From Prevotellaceae bacterium (GTDB lineage Bacteria > Bacteroidota > Bacteroidia > Bacteroidales > Paludibacteraceae): a stretch of DNA of 64,000 nt. This document shows positions 1 through 8,475 of this stretch, piece by piece (positions within the stretch are counted from its first letter, which is position 1; each line of letters opens with the position of its first letter). The position numbers and the translations under genes were made by a program. Below the pieces are notes generated by a model. That model was not told the DNA's origin, did no database searches, and saw only the letters and a program-made list of their open reading frames with translations. Location of the stretch: the NCBI GenBank assembly GCA_020636695.1, contig JACJXJ010000002.1, positions 124,001 to 188,000 on the forward strand, in the 5' to 3' direction.

Positions 1-88
1 GTAATCGTTGCTTAAACACCACATTCATCAGAGCCACCAACAACTGAATGGCTGTGAATGCTATGACTATGTAAGCGATATAAATCAT
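1..88 (-). CDS. N-terminus of membrane-anchored protein, probably glycosyltransferase of carotenoid cluster (partial)
   Basis: Only the first 29 codons lie in the window; the gene continues past position 1. It begins MIYIAYIVIAF and is one hydrophobic segment followed by a basic stretch (FKQR), as in family 2 glycosyltransferases with an N-terminal membrane anchor. Its ATG (88-86) overlaps the TGA (87-85) of the acyltransferase gene, so it is the last visible cistron of the carotenoid operon. Assignment as a glycosyltransferase is inference: glycosyltransferase and acyltransferase genes that finish glycosylated carotenoid esters often sit together in Bacteroidetes. The visible piece alone shows only a membrane segment. 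Confidence 0.5.
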   Translation of the reverse strand, partial: MIYIAYIVIAFTAIQLLVALMNVVFKQRL

Positions 89-711
89 TTGAGGGCGTTT
101 TTCTGTTCGTTGATGCAGTCTTGGTAAAAGTCATTATAGGCTCGTTGTAATTCTTCAGTAGTAGTTTCCGCTGGATTATATTCTTTAAAATAGAGCGTGA
201 GCGTTGGTTTGGGATTTGATCCATAATCGACCAAACTAACCATCCATATCAATTGGAGGTTTTGTGCGCCAGCTTTGCGTATAATATATTCTGTACCTTT
301 TTGAAATTCAATAGTTTGTGTGTAAATAGATTGAATCTCACCTTGTGGGAAAAGTAATACAATATGACGAGGATTGGTTACCAATTGCGCCGCATAATTT
401 AAACTCTCAATAATGCTTTTAGCCTGTTTTTGTACCGAAAATCCACCTGATAAATTGAAATACCAATGTTTCTTGAGTTGTTCATACAACATCATAAAGT
501 GGAACTTGCGTTTAAATACCGTTTCATTCAAATATACCGCCCAAAAACCATCCCACCAGCTGATGTGATTAGCCACCAATAACACACCTTTACCTTGATT
601 GTTATAGTCTCCTTTGATAATAACTTGGTGAAAATGGCGTTGTGTGTACCAGCAACTAAACCACCTAAAAAATGGATACACAATGGCGTGATGTCGTGCT
701 TTTAGAATCAT
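85..711 (-). CDS. PlsC-like 1-acyl-glycerol-3-phosphate acyltransferase family protein
   Basis: A 208-residue acyltransferase of the PlsC/LPLAT fold. The catalytic H-x4-D motif is NHISWWD (His49, Asp54), and an FPQGE motif about 70 residues later matches the acceptor-binding FPEG block. The frame is open further upstream (to 753), but the ATG at 711 overlaps the TGA of the preceding gene (710-708) as ATGA, which decides the start. In a carotenoid operon, between a CruF-like hydratase and a probable glycosyltransferase, it may acylate a carotenoid glycoside (CruD-like role); a phospholipid role cannot be excluded. It probably acts on the cytoplasmic membrane face. Confidence 0.8.
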   Translation of the reverse strand: MILKARHHAIVYPFFRWFSCWYTQRHFHQVIIKGDYNNQGKGVLLVANHISWWDGFWAVYLNETVFKRKFHFMMLYEQLKKHWYFNLSGGFSVQKQAKSIIESLNYAAQLVTNPRHIVLLFPQGEIQSIYTQTIEFQKGTEYIIRKAGAQNLQLIWMVSLVDYGSNPKPTLTLYFKEYNPAETTTEELQRAYNDFYQDCINEQKNALK

Positions 712-1355
712 TTGAGTAGCATAGCTAATAGAATGAAAAATACAAATTGACACGCAAAAATAGTGAGTGCTAATGGATTTTTAATATTGATTTTCAGTAA
801 TTTAATTACGGTGTGAAACAAAGCTGCGATCACAAACCAAGCCACATAATTGGCGATAGGTACTGTTTCGTGATTGAAAACCCACATATCCATTTTGGGC
901 GCTGCTATTTCTAATACCACGTCGTATAGTAACATCAAGGTCGAGGCAGCCAAAATTTTAAAAATCGTTTTCCAACGCGTATATTGTTCCAGAATAGCAC
1001 TTGAACAGTAGACTAAAATAACCCAATTGACACCGATAATGAGTGGCGTATCATGCCATTTTAATCCTAAACCTTCGCCATAAGCGTATGTGCCAAATAT
1101 TAAGCCAGATTCTACGCCAATCATTTCAATAAAAAAACTCAAAACTGCAATACCAATGAACGCAAGAACTGTTTTCAATGATTTTTTATCTGCATGAAAA
1201 TAGCCTAGATAAGCGAGATTTAATAAGAGTGAATATGGAATTAAACGTATGAATAGCGCTTGTGTAAGTGGTAAAACCATGCCAATAGTACCAACTACAT
1301 AAAAGATAATGAAGAACTTACGTACTTCTCTATAATCTGTTAATGAAAATTTCAT
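708..1355 (-). CDS. Carotenoid biosynthesis membrane protein, CruF/DUF422 family
   Basis: A 215-residue integral membrane protein with about six or seven hydrophobic segments and the acidic/aromatic residues typical of DUF422 (for example VESGLIFGTYAYGEG, and NWVILVY further on). Members act in carotenoid synthesis; CruF is a 1',2'-hydratase that adds water across the psi end group. It overlaps idi upstream (ATG 1355-1353 with TGA 1354-1352) and the acyltransferase downstream by the same ATGA arrangement, so translation is probably coupled. A hydratase needs no oxygen, which fits the anaerobic character of the neighbourhood. The exact substrate cannot be read from the sequence. Confidence 0.8.
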   Translation of the reverse strand: MKFSLTDYREVRKFFIIFYVVGTIGMVLPLTQALFIRLIPYSLLLNLAYLGYFHADKKSLKTVLAFIGIAVLSFFIEMIGVESGLIFGTYAYGEGLGLKWHDTPLIIGVNWVILVYCSSAILEQYTRWKTIFKILAASTLMLLYDVVLEIAAPKMDMWVFNHETVPIANYVAWFVIAALFHTVIKLLKINIKNPLALTIFACQFVFFILLAMLLK

Positions 1356-1900
1356 ACGACTACTCTATTTTGAGTTAACGTTAATTTTTCGATATGTGTA
1401 TACACGTCATTTGCCACTTTTTTGAACCACTCGGTGTATTTATCTGGGTTATTTGTTATGTCATTTAAAACCCATTGTGGAGTTTTATACGCATAATTCT
1501 TTACTTCTGAGGAATTTGGAATGGGCGTTTGATCCGTAAACCCAACAAATACGTGGTCGAGTTCATGCTCCGTTAATTGATTGTCGAGCGGTGCTAAATA
1601 GGTAAAATGGAAGACCTGTTGCAAATGAGCGTGCATACCCATTTCCTCTTCTAGTCGTCGGTTAGCCGCTTCCAATACATGCTCGCCAGGATATGGATGG
1701 GTACAACAAGTATTGGTCCACAAACTGTTCGAATGATATTTGTCTTTGGCACGTTGTTGCAGTAACCATTCCCCTTTTGAGTTAATAATGAATACCGAAA
1801 CAGCTCTATGTAGCACTGCTTTTTGGTGAGCTTCTAGTTTCTCCATGTAACCAACAACTTGATCCTGATTATCAACCAAAATAACGTGGTTTGTATTCAT
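1352..1900 (-). CDS. idi: Isopentenyl-diphosphate delta-isomerase, type I
   Basis: A 182-residue Nudix-fold isomerase interconverting isopentenyl and dimethylallyl diphosphate, the building blocks for carotenoids. The catalytic cysteine lies in TNTCCTHP (residues 62-69), the Nudix glutamates in RRLEEEMG (81-88), and the second catalytic Glu in the HELDHVF block. Length matches type I enzymes, which need metal ions but not flavin. It starts one base after the crtB stop and overlaps the next gene as ATGA. Its place directly behind crtB suggests it supplies precursor to this pathway. Confidence 0.95.
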   Translation of the reverse strand: MNTNHVILVDNQDQVVGYMEKLEAHQKAVLHRAVSVFIINSKGEWLLQQRAKDKYHSNSLWTNTCCTHPYPGEHVLEAANRRLEEEMGMHAHLQQVFHFTYLAPLDNQLTEHELDHVFVGFTDQTPIPNSSEVKNYAYKTPQWVLNDITNNPDKYTEWFKKVANDVYTHIEKLTLTQNRVVV

Positions 1901-1901
1901 A

Positions 1902-2738
1902 TTAAATAATGTTTAATTTACTGTATATAAATACTTTAGTTATGATTAAGAACTTAATAGTATTAGGTATGCGAATGCGTTTTTTTATTATTTCTTTTGA
2001 CGGTATTCGCTTTATTTTATTTAATAAAGTGCTGTAATATGAGTAGGCAATGTACACAGGTAGCTTACATGTTTTAGGCAATTTTTTCATACCCTGATAC
2101 GCTTCATTAAAGTCCGCTTCAATTTCGTTTATAATTTGATTTTTGGTTGTTTCGTTAAATTCTTGATCAACCAAGCAAGGGAAATAACGACGATCCAGAT
2201 ATTCTATATCATTTTGTAGGTCGCGTAGAAAATTCACTTTTTGAAATGCGGAACCTAATTTCATGGCAGGTTTCTCCAAGTCATTATACAATGCTTGGTC
2301 GCCGTTGCAAAATACTTTTAAACACATCAAACCAATAACATCTGCTGAACCATAAACATATTCATCTATTTCGGCTTGTGTTTGGTAGTTTTTTTTGTGT
2401 AAGTCATCACGCATACTTTTCAGAAATGCTTGGATGTGCCTGTCTGGAATTTGGTATTTTTTAACCGTTAGCTGAAAGGCGTGAAGTATGGGATTCATGC
2501 TAATGCCCTGCTCCATAGCTTCATAAAAATCGTGCTCGAATTTATCGAGTAAGAAGGGTTTATTATGTTCATGAAAGGTGTCGACAATTTCGTCGGCAAA
2601 TCGAACGAAGCCATAAATGCCAAAAATGGCATCACGCATCTCTTTAGGAAAAAATCTGGAAGCAGAATAAAACGAAGTGCTGTAATGTTTGGTTACTAGC
2701 GTTGCTATTTTGTAGGCTACGGTATGAAATCTCTGCAT
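1902..2738 (-). CDS. crtB: Phytoene/squalene synthase family protein, probable phytoene synthase
   Basis: A 278-residue head-to-head prenyl synthase condensing two geranylgeranyl diphosphates to phytoene. The first Asp-rich motif is ADEIVD (around residues 48-53) and the second NFLRDLQND (about residue 170); both bind diphosphate through magnesium. Placement at the head of an operon with idi and a CruF-like protein favours phytoene synthase over squalene synthase. No desaturase gene (crtI) lies to its right, so that gene must be to the left of the window or elsewhere. No perfect TAnnTTTG box was found upstream; TAAATTTT on the minus strand near 2770-2780 is the closest. Confidence 0.88.
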   Translation of the reverse strand: MQRFHTVAYKIATLVTKHYSTSFYSASRFFPKEMRDAIFGIYGFVRFADEIVDTFHEHNKPFLLDKFEHDFYEAMEQGISMNPILHAFQLTVKKYQIPDRHIQAFLKSMRDDLHKKNYQTQAEIDEYVYGSADVIGLMCLKVFCNGDQALYNDLEKPAMKLGSAFQKVNFLRDLQNDIEYLDRRYFPCLVDQEFNETTKNQIINEIEADFNEAYQGMKKLPKTCKLPVYIAYSYYSTLLNKIKRIPSKEIIKKRIRIPNTIKFLIITKVFIYSKLNII

Positions 2739-2906
2739 AAGATGACATTATTTAGTTTGTAAACACGAATACGAAAATTTAAGAAGCTAAATTGGGTATA
2801 GGGTACTTAGGAAAAAAGTCGGTGTTCGATAAGCTTTTTTCTTGAACTAAAAACCTTTTGAGCAAAGAGATATGATGTTTCGTGAAAGAATTTATCTACA
2901 ATAGTT

Positions 2907-2947
2907 ACAGTCCATAACGTTTTATTTATTAAAACGTTATGGACTGT
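2907..2947 (-). terminator. Perfect 17-bp hairpin, probable terminator of the 2-oxoacid oxidoreductase operon
   Basis: Arms 2907-2923 and 2931-2947 are perfectly complementary around a 7-nt loop. It lies 5 bases after the stop of the gamma-subunit gene and about 170 bp before crtB. The minus-strand transcript has no clear U-run after the stem, so it may work as an RNA 3'-end stabiliser or a factor-dependent terminator. Confidence 0.6.
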
Positions 2948-2951
2948 GTTT

Positions 2952-3497
2952 TTAATTGATTTTTTCAATAATTTTAGCACCCTGTTGCATAGCCAATTCG
3001 TTGGCAGCTAACAGATGGTGATGTCTTTCGGGCAGTGATTTTTTTAACCCAAGCATCACATATTCCATATCTACTATAGGCGCTATTTTGAGTAAACCTC
3101 CAAGAATAATCATATTAAATGTTTTCTGCGCGTTCATAGCGATGGCTGTTTCAGTTGCAGTTACTTTATAAATGGTAATATCTTTTCGAGCAGGTTCTCG
3201 TGTCATACCATTTGGGTCATAAATAAGTACACCGCCAGGTTTTACGCGTGGCTCAAATTTATCCATCGATGGTTGATTGAGCACAATAGCAATATCAAAT
3301 TGTTGTAAAATAGGTGAACTGATGCGATCATCACTTAAAATAACTGTGACATTGGCAGTTCCACCACGTTGCTCTGGTCCATAAGCAGGCATCCAAGTTA
3401 CCTCTTTACCCTGTAGTAGACCCGCATACGCTAATATTTTACCCATTGATAAAACGCCTTGTCCTCCAAACCCGGCTATAATAATTTCTTTTTTCAT
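2952..3497 (-). CDS. 2-oxoacid:ferredoxin oxidoreductase, gamma subunit
   Basis: A 181-residue gamma subunit (POR_N/KorC type) that takes part in CoA binding and in assembling the oxidoreductase. The N-terminal glycine-rich block is AGFGGQGVLSMG, followed by PAYGPEQRGGTA, both hallmarks of the family. It is the last of four genes in delta-alpha-beta-gamma order, 16 bp after the beta gene. The complex oxidises a 2-oxoacid to the acyl-CoA and reduces ferredoxin in the cytoplasm. Whether the substrate is 2-oxoglutarate or a branched-chain 2-oxoacid cannot be settled from this subunit. Confidence 0.92.
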   Translation of the reverse strand: MKKEIIIAGFGGQGVLSMGKILAYAGLLQGKEVTWMPAYGPEQRGGTANVTVILSDDRISSPILQQFDIAIVLNQPSMDKFEPRVKPGGVLIYDPNGMTREPARKDITIYKVTATETAIAMNAQKTFNMIILGGLLKIAPIVDMEYVMLGLKKSLPERHHHLLAANELAMQQGAKIIEKIN

Positions 3498-3513
3498 GTT
3501 GTCTGATATTTAA

Positions 3514-4299
3514 TTATTTAGCTTCTGTATGTACTTTTTCTGTATCTTTTAAATCACCTAATGGATATTTAGCGAACATGTGTTCTTCCATCCATTTATT
3601 GGAATCGTGAGGTGACATTTTCCAACCAGAATTACAAGTCGATACAAATTCTACTACTGATGTACCTTTACCTGCTATTGAGTTTTCGAAAGCTTTACGT
3701 ATAGCCTTTTTAGCTCGTACAATGCTTGCCATTTTCTGTACACTTTGACGAGTTACATAGCATGTACCATCTAATTCTGCTAATAGATTACTTATTTTCA
3801 ATGGATAGCCATTCAATTCGGTGTTTCTACCAAACGGACAAGTAGCCGTTTTCATACCTTCAAGTGTAGTAGGAGCCATTTGACCACCAGTCATACCATA
3901 AATGGCATTATTGATAAAAAAGATTACAATATTTTCGCCACGGTTACATGCATGAATGGTTTCTGCTGTACCAATAGCAGCCAAATCGCCATCACCTTGG
4001 TAAGTGAACACATATTTGTCTGGTTGTAAACGTTTGATAGCTGTTGCTAATGCTGGTGCGCGGCCATGTGCAGCTTCTTGCCAATCGATGTCGATATAGT
4101 TGTAAGCAAATACAGCACAACCCACAGGTGCCACCCCAATGGCTTTATCTTGAATGTTCATTTCTTCTATCACTTCGGCAATAAGTTTGTGAACTACGCC
4201 GTGACTACACCCAGGACAGTAATGCATTTGGTTTTCTGTCATTAGTTTGGTCTTACCATAAACTAAATTTTCGGGTTTGATAATATCTTTTGTTGTCAT
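3514..4299 (-). CDS. 2-oxoacid:ferredoxin oxidoreductase, beta subunit (TPP-binding)
   Basis: A 261-residue thiamine diphosphate-binding subunit. YCPGCSHG near residue 27 is the conserved cysteine block, and GDGDLAAIG with the downstream NNAIYGMTGGQ forms the TPP/Mg motif (GDG...NN). Size and motifs match KorB/VorA proteins of four-subunit enzymes. The gene lies 7 bp behind the alpha gene and 16 bp ahead of gamma. It forms the active site with the alpha subunit; reducing power goes to the Fe-S clusters of the delta subunit. Confidence 0.93.
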   Translation of the reverse strand: MTTKDIIKPENLVYGKTKLMTENQMHYCPGCSHGVVHKLIAEVIEEMNIQDKAIGVAPVGCAVFAYNYIDIDWQEAAHGRAPALATAIKRLQPDKYVFTYQGDGDLAAIGTAETIHACNRGENIVIFFINNAIYGMTGGQMAPTTLEGMKTATCPFGRNTELNGYPLKISNLLAELDGTCYVTRQSVQKMASIVRAKKAIRKAFENSIAGKGTSVVEFVSTCNSGWKMSPHDSNKWMEEHMFAKYPLGDLKDTEKVHTEAK

Positions 4300-4306
4300 G
4301 TTACAC

Positions 4307-5386
4307 TTATTTAATCAGTTTTTCTTTCAAAGCAGCTAATATTTCCTCTGCTGAAGGCACAATTCCGCCCATACGACCGTAAAATTCTACAGGAACTGTT
4401 CCATTTACAGTTAAACGAACATCCTCAACCATTTGTCCAGCACTCATTTCTACGGTCAAAAAGCCTTTTACCTTTTGGCTTAACTCTTTGATAGGATTTG
4501 TTGGGAAAGGAAATAAGGTAATTGGACGCAAAACACCAACCTTGTAACCTTCTTCACGAGCCATTTCCATAGCTTTTTCACAGATGCGTGCAATAGAACC
4601 AAAAGCTACTAATACGTAGTCAGCATCTTCACATTGATGAGCTTCAAAACGAACTTCATTTTTCTCAATTTCGCGGTATTTAGCTTGTAATTTGAGGTTG
4701 ATATTTTCCATTACTTCGGCTTCCAATGCTAAAGAGGTAATGATGTTACGTTTACGATTTGGTAATTTCCCCGTTGTACCCCATGGGCACTCTTGGCGCA
4801 CTTCTTCTTCGGTACGACGAGGTTTGAATGGTGGTAAAACTACTTTTTCCATCATTTGTCCAACAATACCGTCAGCTAAAATCATAGCTGGGTTTTGATA
4901 TTTGAATGCCAAGTCAAAGCCCAAACCTACAAAGTCAGCCATTTCTTGAACCGTAGATGGTGCCAAAACGATTAAACGATAATCGCCATGTCCACCGCCT
5001 TTTACTGCCTGAAAATAATCGGCTTGGCTTGGTTGTATAGTACCTAAACCAGGACCACCACGCATTACATTTACGATAAGACAAGGTAGTTCAGCAGAAG
5101 CAATATAAGATATTCCTTCCTGTTTTAAGCTCATACCAGGACTTGAGGAGGATGTCATCACTTTTTTACCACATCCAGCACCTCCATATACCATATTAAT
5201 AGCGGCCACTTCACTTTCTGCTTGTAATACAACCATACCAGTTGTTTCCCAAGGTTTGAGTTCCATTAAGGTTTCCATAACTTCCGATTGCGGCGTAATA
5301 GGATAACCAAAATAACCATCGGCACCACAGCGGACAGCTGCATGTGCAATGGCTTCATTACCTTTCATTAATTTAAAATCTTCCAT
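4307..5386 (-). CDS. vorB: 2-oxoacid:ferredoxin oxidoreductase, alpha subunit (VorB-like)
   Basis: A 359-residue alpha subunit. It begins MKGNEAIAHAAVRCGADG and GYPITPQSE, the standard start of the pyrimidine-binding domain, and ends with a transketolase C-terminal-like domain holding VLRPITLFPFP. About 360 residues, and its place between a small ferredoxin and the beta gene, resemble proteins usually labelled VorB (3-methyl-2-oxobutanoate:ferredoxin oxidoreductase) in Bacteroidales, but 2-oxoglutarate-specific KorA enzymes look very similar. I therefore hold the substrate open. The enzyme would feed acyl-CoA to a Ptb/Buk pair such as the one at 32.5-34.5 kb. Confidence 0.9.
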   Translation of the reverse strand: MEDFKLMKGNEAIAHAAVRCGADGYFGYPITPQSEVMETLMELKPWETTGMVVLQAESEVAAINMVYGGAGCGKKVMTSSSSPGMSLKQEGISYIASAELPCLIVNVMRGGPGLGTIQPSQADYFQAVKGGGHGDYRLIVLAPSTVQEMADFVGLGFDLAFKYQNPAMILADGIVGQMMEKVVLPPFKPRRTEEEVRQECPWGTTGKLPNRKRNIITSLALEAEVMENINLKLQAKYREIEKNEVRFEAHQCEDADYVLVAFGSIARICEKAMEMAREEGYKVGVLRPITLFPFPTNPIKELSQKVKGFLTVEMSAGQMVEDVRLTVNGTVPVEFYGRMGGIVPSAEEILAALKEKLIK

Positions 5387-5401
5387 ATCTGTAGGAGGTC
5401 T

Positions 5402-5629
5402 TTATTGAATTTTTACTTTATAAACAGTAATACATGCATCGGGGCATACATAGCCACAGGCTGAGCAACCCACGCAATCATCTTCGTGCTTCATTTCCGA
5501 ATAATGATAACCTTTGGAGTTCACTTGATCCGCTAGTCCTAGTACATGAGAAGGACAAGCTTGGACGCACAGATCACATCCTTTGCAGCGCTCGGTATTA
5601 ACCACTACTGCTCCTTTAAATTTTGCCAT
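5402..5629 (-). CDS. 2-oxoacid:ferredoxin oxidoreductase, delta subunit (2x4Fe-4S ferredoxin)
   Basis: A 75-residue ferredoxin-like subunit with two cluster motifs, CKGCDLCVQACP and CVGCSACGYVCP, each giving the CxxCxxCxxxCP pattern for a 4Fe-4S cluster. It is the first gene of the operon, 15 bp ahead of the alpha gene, and would carry electrons from the TPP centre to free ferredoxin. A perfect minus-strand -7 element (TAAATTTG, 5711-5704) lies 75 bp upstream of its ATG. Confidence 0.93.
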   Translation of the reverse strand: MAKFKGAVVVNTERCKGCDLCVQACPSHVLGLADQVNSKGYHYSEMKHEDDCVGCSACGYVCPDACITVYKVKIQ

Positions 5630-5703
5630 AATAATAGTTTTTTTGTCTATGAAATAGTCTTTAGTTTAGTTTGGTTAAATTGTTTCTATAACATTTTGTT
5701 CCG

Positions 5704-5711
5704 CAAATTTA
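5704..5711 (-). promoter_or_regulatory. -7 promoter element of the 2-oxoacid oxidoreductase operon
   Basis: TAAATTTG on the minus strand matches the Bacteroidetes -7 consensus TAnnTTTG. No TTG was found 17-23 nt upstream. The start of transcription would be about 70 nt before the delta-subunit ATG. Confidence 0.55.
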
Positions 5712-5814
5712 CACAATTTTTTCTATTGATGGTAACTAAAACGTCATTTTTTATGGGTTTGTATAGATATCTATTTTTTTAATAATTATTTAGCTCTTGT
5801 AATGCTTTTTTTAC

Positions 5815-5822
5815 TATCTTTG
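5815..5822 (+). promoter_or_regulatory. -7 promoter element of the DUF1015-thrC-glgB operon
   Basis: TATCTTTG matches TAnnTTTG exactly. A TTG at 5797-5799 precedes it, but the 15-nt spacing is shorter than usual. It lies about 95 bp before the ATG at 5916 in the 286-bp divergent gap, which otherwise holds no gene. Confidence 0.6.
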
Positions 5823-5915
5823 AAACCTATTTTGGGTACGTTGTGTATTATCATCTCTTCGTGCTTTCGTAAATAAAATACAACCTTAAATTAAATACTT
5901 AAAAATCAAATTACT

Positions 5916-7160
5916 ATGGCGACCGTCAAACCATTCAAAGGTATTCGTCCTCCTAAAGAGCTTGTAGAGTTAGTAGCCTCTCGTCCTTATGATGTACTTA
6001 ATTCAGAGGAAGCGCGATTAGAGGCTCATGACAATGAAAAATCGTTATACCATATTATTAAACCAGAAATAGATTTTCCAGTTGGCACTGATGAGCATGA
6101 TGCGTGCGTATATGAAAAGGCAGCAACCAATTTTCAACTATTTCAGGATAAAGGTTGGTTAAAACAAGATGCAAAGGAGCATTATTATGTATATGCTCAA
6201 ACCATGAATGGTCGCACACAATATGGTTTATGTGTGGCTGCCTATGTGGATGATTATATGACTGGTAAGATCAAAAAACACGAACTTACTCGCCGCGATA
6301 AAGAAGAGGATCGTATGAAGCATGTACGTGTTAATAATGCCAACATAGAACCCGTATTTTTTGCCTATCCTCATAAAGATGAGTTAGATAAAATTATTTC
6401 TACCATAGTGGCAGAAAAACCTGAGTATGATTTTGTCGCACCTGATGGCTTTGGTCATCATTTTTGGGTCATTAATGATGATGCGACGATTAAACGTATC
6501 ACAGAGATTTTTGCTGAAATGCCAGCCTTATATATTGCCGATGGTCATCATCGTTCCGCGGCAGCAGCTTTGGTTGGCGACGAAAAACGTCGTAATAATC
6601 CTCATCATACAGGTGATGAAGAGTATAATTATTTCTTGGCAGTTTGTTTCCCCGACAATCAATTAACCATTATTGATTACAATCGCGTGGTGAAAGATTT
6701 GAATGGTTTAACTGCTACTCAATTTCTCGAAAAATTAGCTCAAAACTTTGAAATAGTACCTAAAGGTAGTGAAATTTACAAGCCAAAGGCGTTACACAAT
6801 TTTAGTTTGTATGTTGCTGGGCAATGGTATTCGTTAACAGCCAAACCTGGAACTTATAATGATAACGATCCTATTGGTGTTCTGGATGTTACAATCTCTT
6901 CGCAGTTGATTTTGGATGATATTCTTGGAATTAAAGATTTGCGAAGTGATAAAAGAATAGATTTTGTTGGTGGTATTCGCGGATTGTCAGAGCTTCAAAA
7001 ACGTGTTGATAGCGGCGAAATGAGTTTGGCGTTGGCATTGTACCCTGTTTCCATGAAACAGCTTATCGATATTGCCGATACAGGTAACATTATGCCACCA
7101 AAAACAACGTGGTTTGAACCTAAGTTGCGTTCTGGTTTGGTAATCCATAAATTAGATTAA
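5916..7160 (+). CDS. DUF1015 family protein
   Basis: A 414-residue cytoplasmic protein of the DUF1015 family. It opens VKPFKGIRPP and has SRPYDVLN near residue 25, and the centre holds ADGHHRSAAA, the family's most conserved block. The biochemical function is not established; the family often sits next to serine or phosphoglycerate dehydrogenase genes, and here it lies 11 bp ahead of thrC. No signal peptide or membrane segment is seen. It is the first gene of a six-gene run ending with glgB, transcribed from the promoter at 5815. Confidence 0.88.
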   Translation: MATVKPFKGIRPPKELVELVASRPYDVLNSEEARLEAHDNEKSLYHIIKPEIDFPVGTDEHDACVYEKAATNFQLFQDKGWLKQDAKEHYYVYAQTMNGRTQYGLCVAAYVDDYMTGKIKKHELTRRDKEEDRMKHVRVNNANIEPVFFAYPHKDELDKIISTIVAEKPEYDFVAPDGFGHHFWVINDDATIKRITEIFAEMPALYIADGHHRSAAAALVGDEKRRNNPHHTGDEEYNYFLAVCFPDNQLTIIDYNRVVKDLNGLTATQFLEKLAQNFEIVPKGSEIYKPKALHNFSLYVAGQWYSLTAKPGTYNDNDPIGVLDVTISSQLILDDILGIKDLRSDKRIDFVGGIRGLSELQKRVDSGEMSLALALYPVSMKQLIDIADTGNIMPPKTTWFEPKLRSGLVIHKLD

Positions 7161-7171
7161 TCAGTTTTTAA

Positions 7172-8473
7172 ATGTTATATCACAGTACTCATAAAAAAGT
7201 GTTTGGTGTATCGTTGCAAGATGCAGTAGTAAAAGGTTTGGCAGACGACAAAGGATTGTTTATGCCCGATCAGATCAAACAACTACCCCATTCTTTTTTT
7301 GAAACAATAGAAACTTTATCTTTTCAGGAGATAGCATATGTAGTGGCCGATGCATTTTTCGGAGAAGATGTGGATGCCAATTCACTCAAACGTATTGTGG
7401 CAGAAGCATTTGATTTTGATATTCCATTGGTCTCAGTTGATGAGTCGTGTTACAGTTTGGAACTGTTTCATGGACCAACTTTAGCTTTCAAAGATGTGGG
7501 AGCTCGATTTATGTCGCGTTTGTTGGCCTATTTTATTCAGAAAAAGTCACAAACCGATGTAAAAGTATTAGTGGCTACTTCGGGTGACACTGGCAGTGCT
7601 GTTGCCAACGGTTTTTTAGGAGTTCCTGGTATTCAGGTATATGTATTGTATCCCAAAGGGTTAGTGAGTGCTATTCAGGAGGCTCAGTTCACTACTTTAG
7701 GACAAAATATCACTGCGTTAGAAGTCGACGGTACATTTGACGATTGCCAACGCTTGGTAAAAAGTGCTTTTATGGATGTTGAACTAAATGAACGATTAAA
7801 TCTTACGTCTGCCAATTCTATTAATGTGGCTCGGTTTTTACCACAAGCATTCTATTATTTTTATGCGTATGCCCAATTAAAGGCCATCGGAAAAGCTGAT
7901 AATATGGTAGTTGCTGTCCCAAGTGGAAATTTTGGAAATATTACAGCCGGATTATTTGCCAAACGCATGGGTTTGCCTATTAAGCGATTTATAGCAGCCA
8001 ATAATCGGAATGATATTTTTCTAAATTATTTAAATACAGGAAATTACGAACCTCGTAAATCGGTATCGACTATCGCTAATGCCATGGATGTGGGCGATCC
8101 AAGTAATTTTGCTCGTATTCTCGATTTATATGATGGTTCTCATGATGCCATAAAGTATGATATTAGTGGATTTGCTTATACTGATGAGCAAATTGCGAGG
8201 ACAATACGTGCGGGTTTACAAAACCATCATTATTTGCTCGATCCTCACGGCGCATGTGCTTATCAAGCTTTGAAGGATGGTTTGTCTTCAAATGAAGTTG
8301 GCGTATTTTTAGAAACAGCCCACCCTGCCAAATTTAAAGAAACGGTGGAAAAAATAATTGATACAAAGGTATTTGTTCCAGCTAAATTACAAGCATTTAT
8401 GGATGGTCAAAAATCGACCGTGCCTATTAATAGTGATTTTGAATCGTTCAAAACATTTCTAAAAACGGTATAA
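7172..8473 (+). CDS. thrC: Threonine synthase
   Basis: A 433-residue PLP enzyme turning O-phosphohomoserine into threonine. The PLP lysine lies in LAFKDVGARF (about residue 107), the phosphate-binding loop in ATSGDTGSAVANGF, and SANSINVAR is also conserved. The N-terminal YHSTHKKV and length fit the fold-type II bacterial threonine synthases. It is followed after 2 bp by a DUF2007 gene. No other threonine pathway gene is present nearby. Confidence 0.95.
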   Translation: MLYHSTHKKVFGVSLQDAVVKGLADDKGLFMPDQIKQLPHSFFETIETLSFQEIAYVVADAFFGEDVDANSLKRIVAEAFDFDIPLVSVDESCYSLELFHGPTLAFKDVGARFMSRLLAYFIQKKSQTDVKVLVATSGDTGSAVANGFLGVPGIQVYVLYPKGLVSAIQEAQFTTLGQNITALEVDGTFDDCQRLVKSAFMDVELNERLNLTSANSINVARFLPQAFYYFYAYAQLKAIGKADNMVVAVPSGNFGNITAGLFAKRMGLPIKRFIAANNRNDIFLNYLNTGNYEPRKSVSTIANAMDVGDPSNFARILDLYDGSHDAIKYDISGFAYTDEQIARTIRAGLQNHHYLLDPHGACAYQALKDGLSSNEVGVFLETAHPAKFKETVEKIIDTKVFVPAKLQAFMDGQKSTVPINSDFESFKTFLKTV

Positions 8474-8475
8474 TT

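Noticed and set aside
85..753. Longer acyltransferase starting at 753
   Set aside because: The extension overlaps the CruF-like gene; the ATGA junction at 711-708 gives a better start.
2739..2951. tRNA, riboswitch or small gene in the crtB upstream region
   Set aside because: Apart from the 17-bp hairpin no cloverleaf, conserved aptamer or open frame could be made out.
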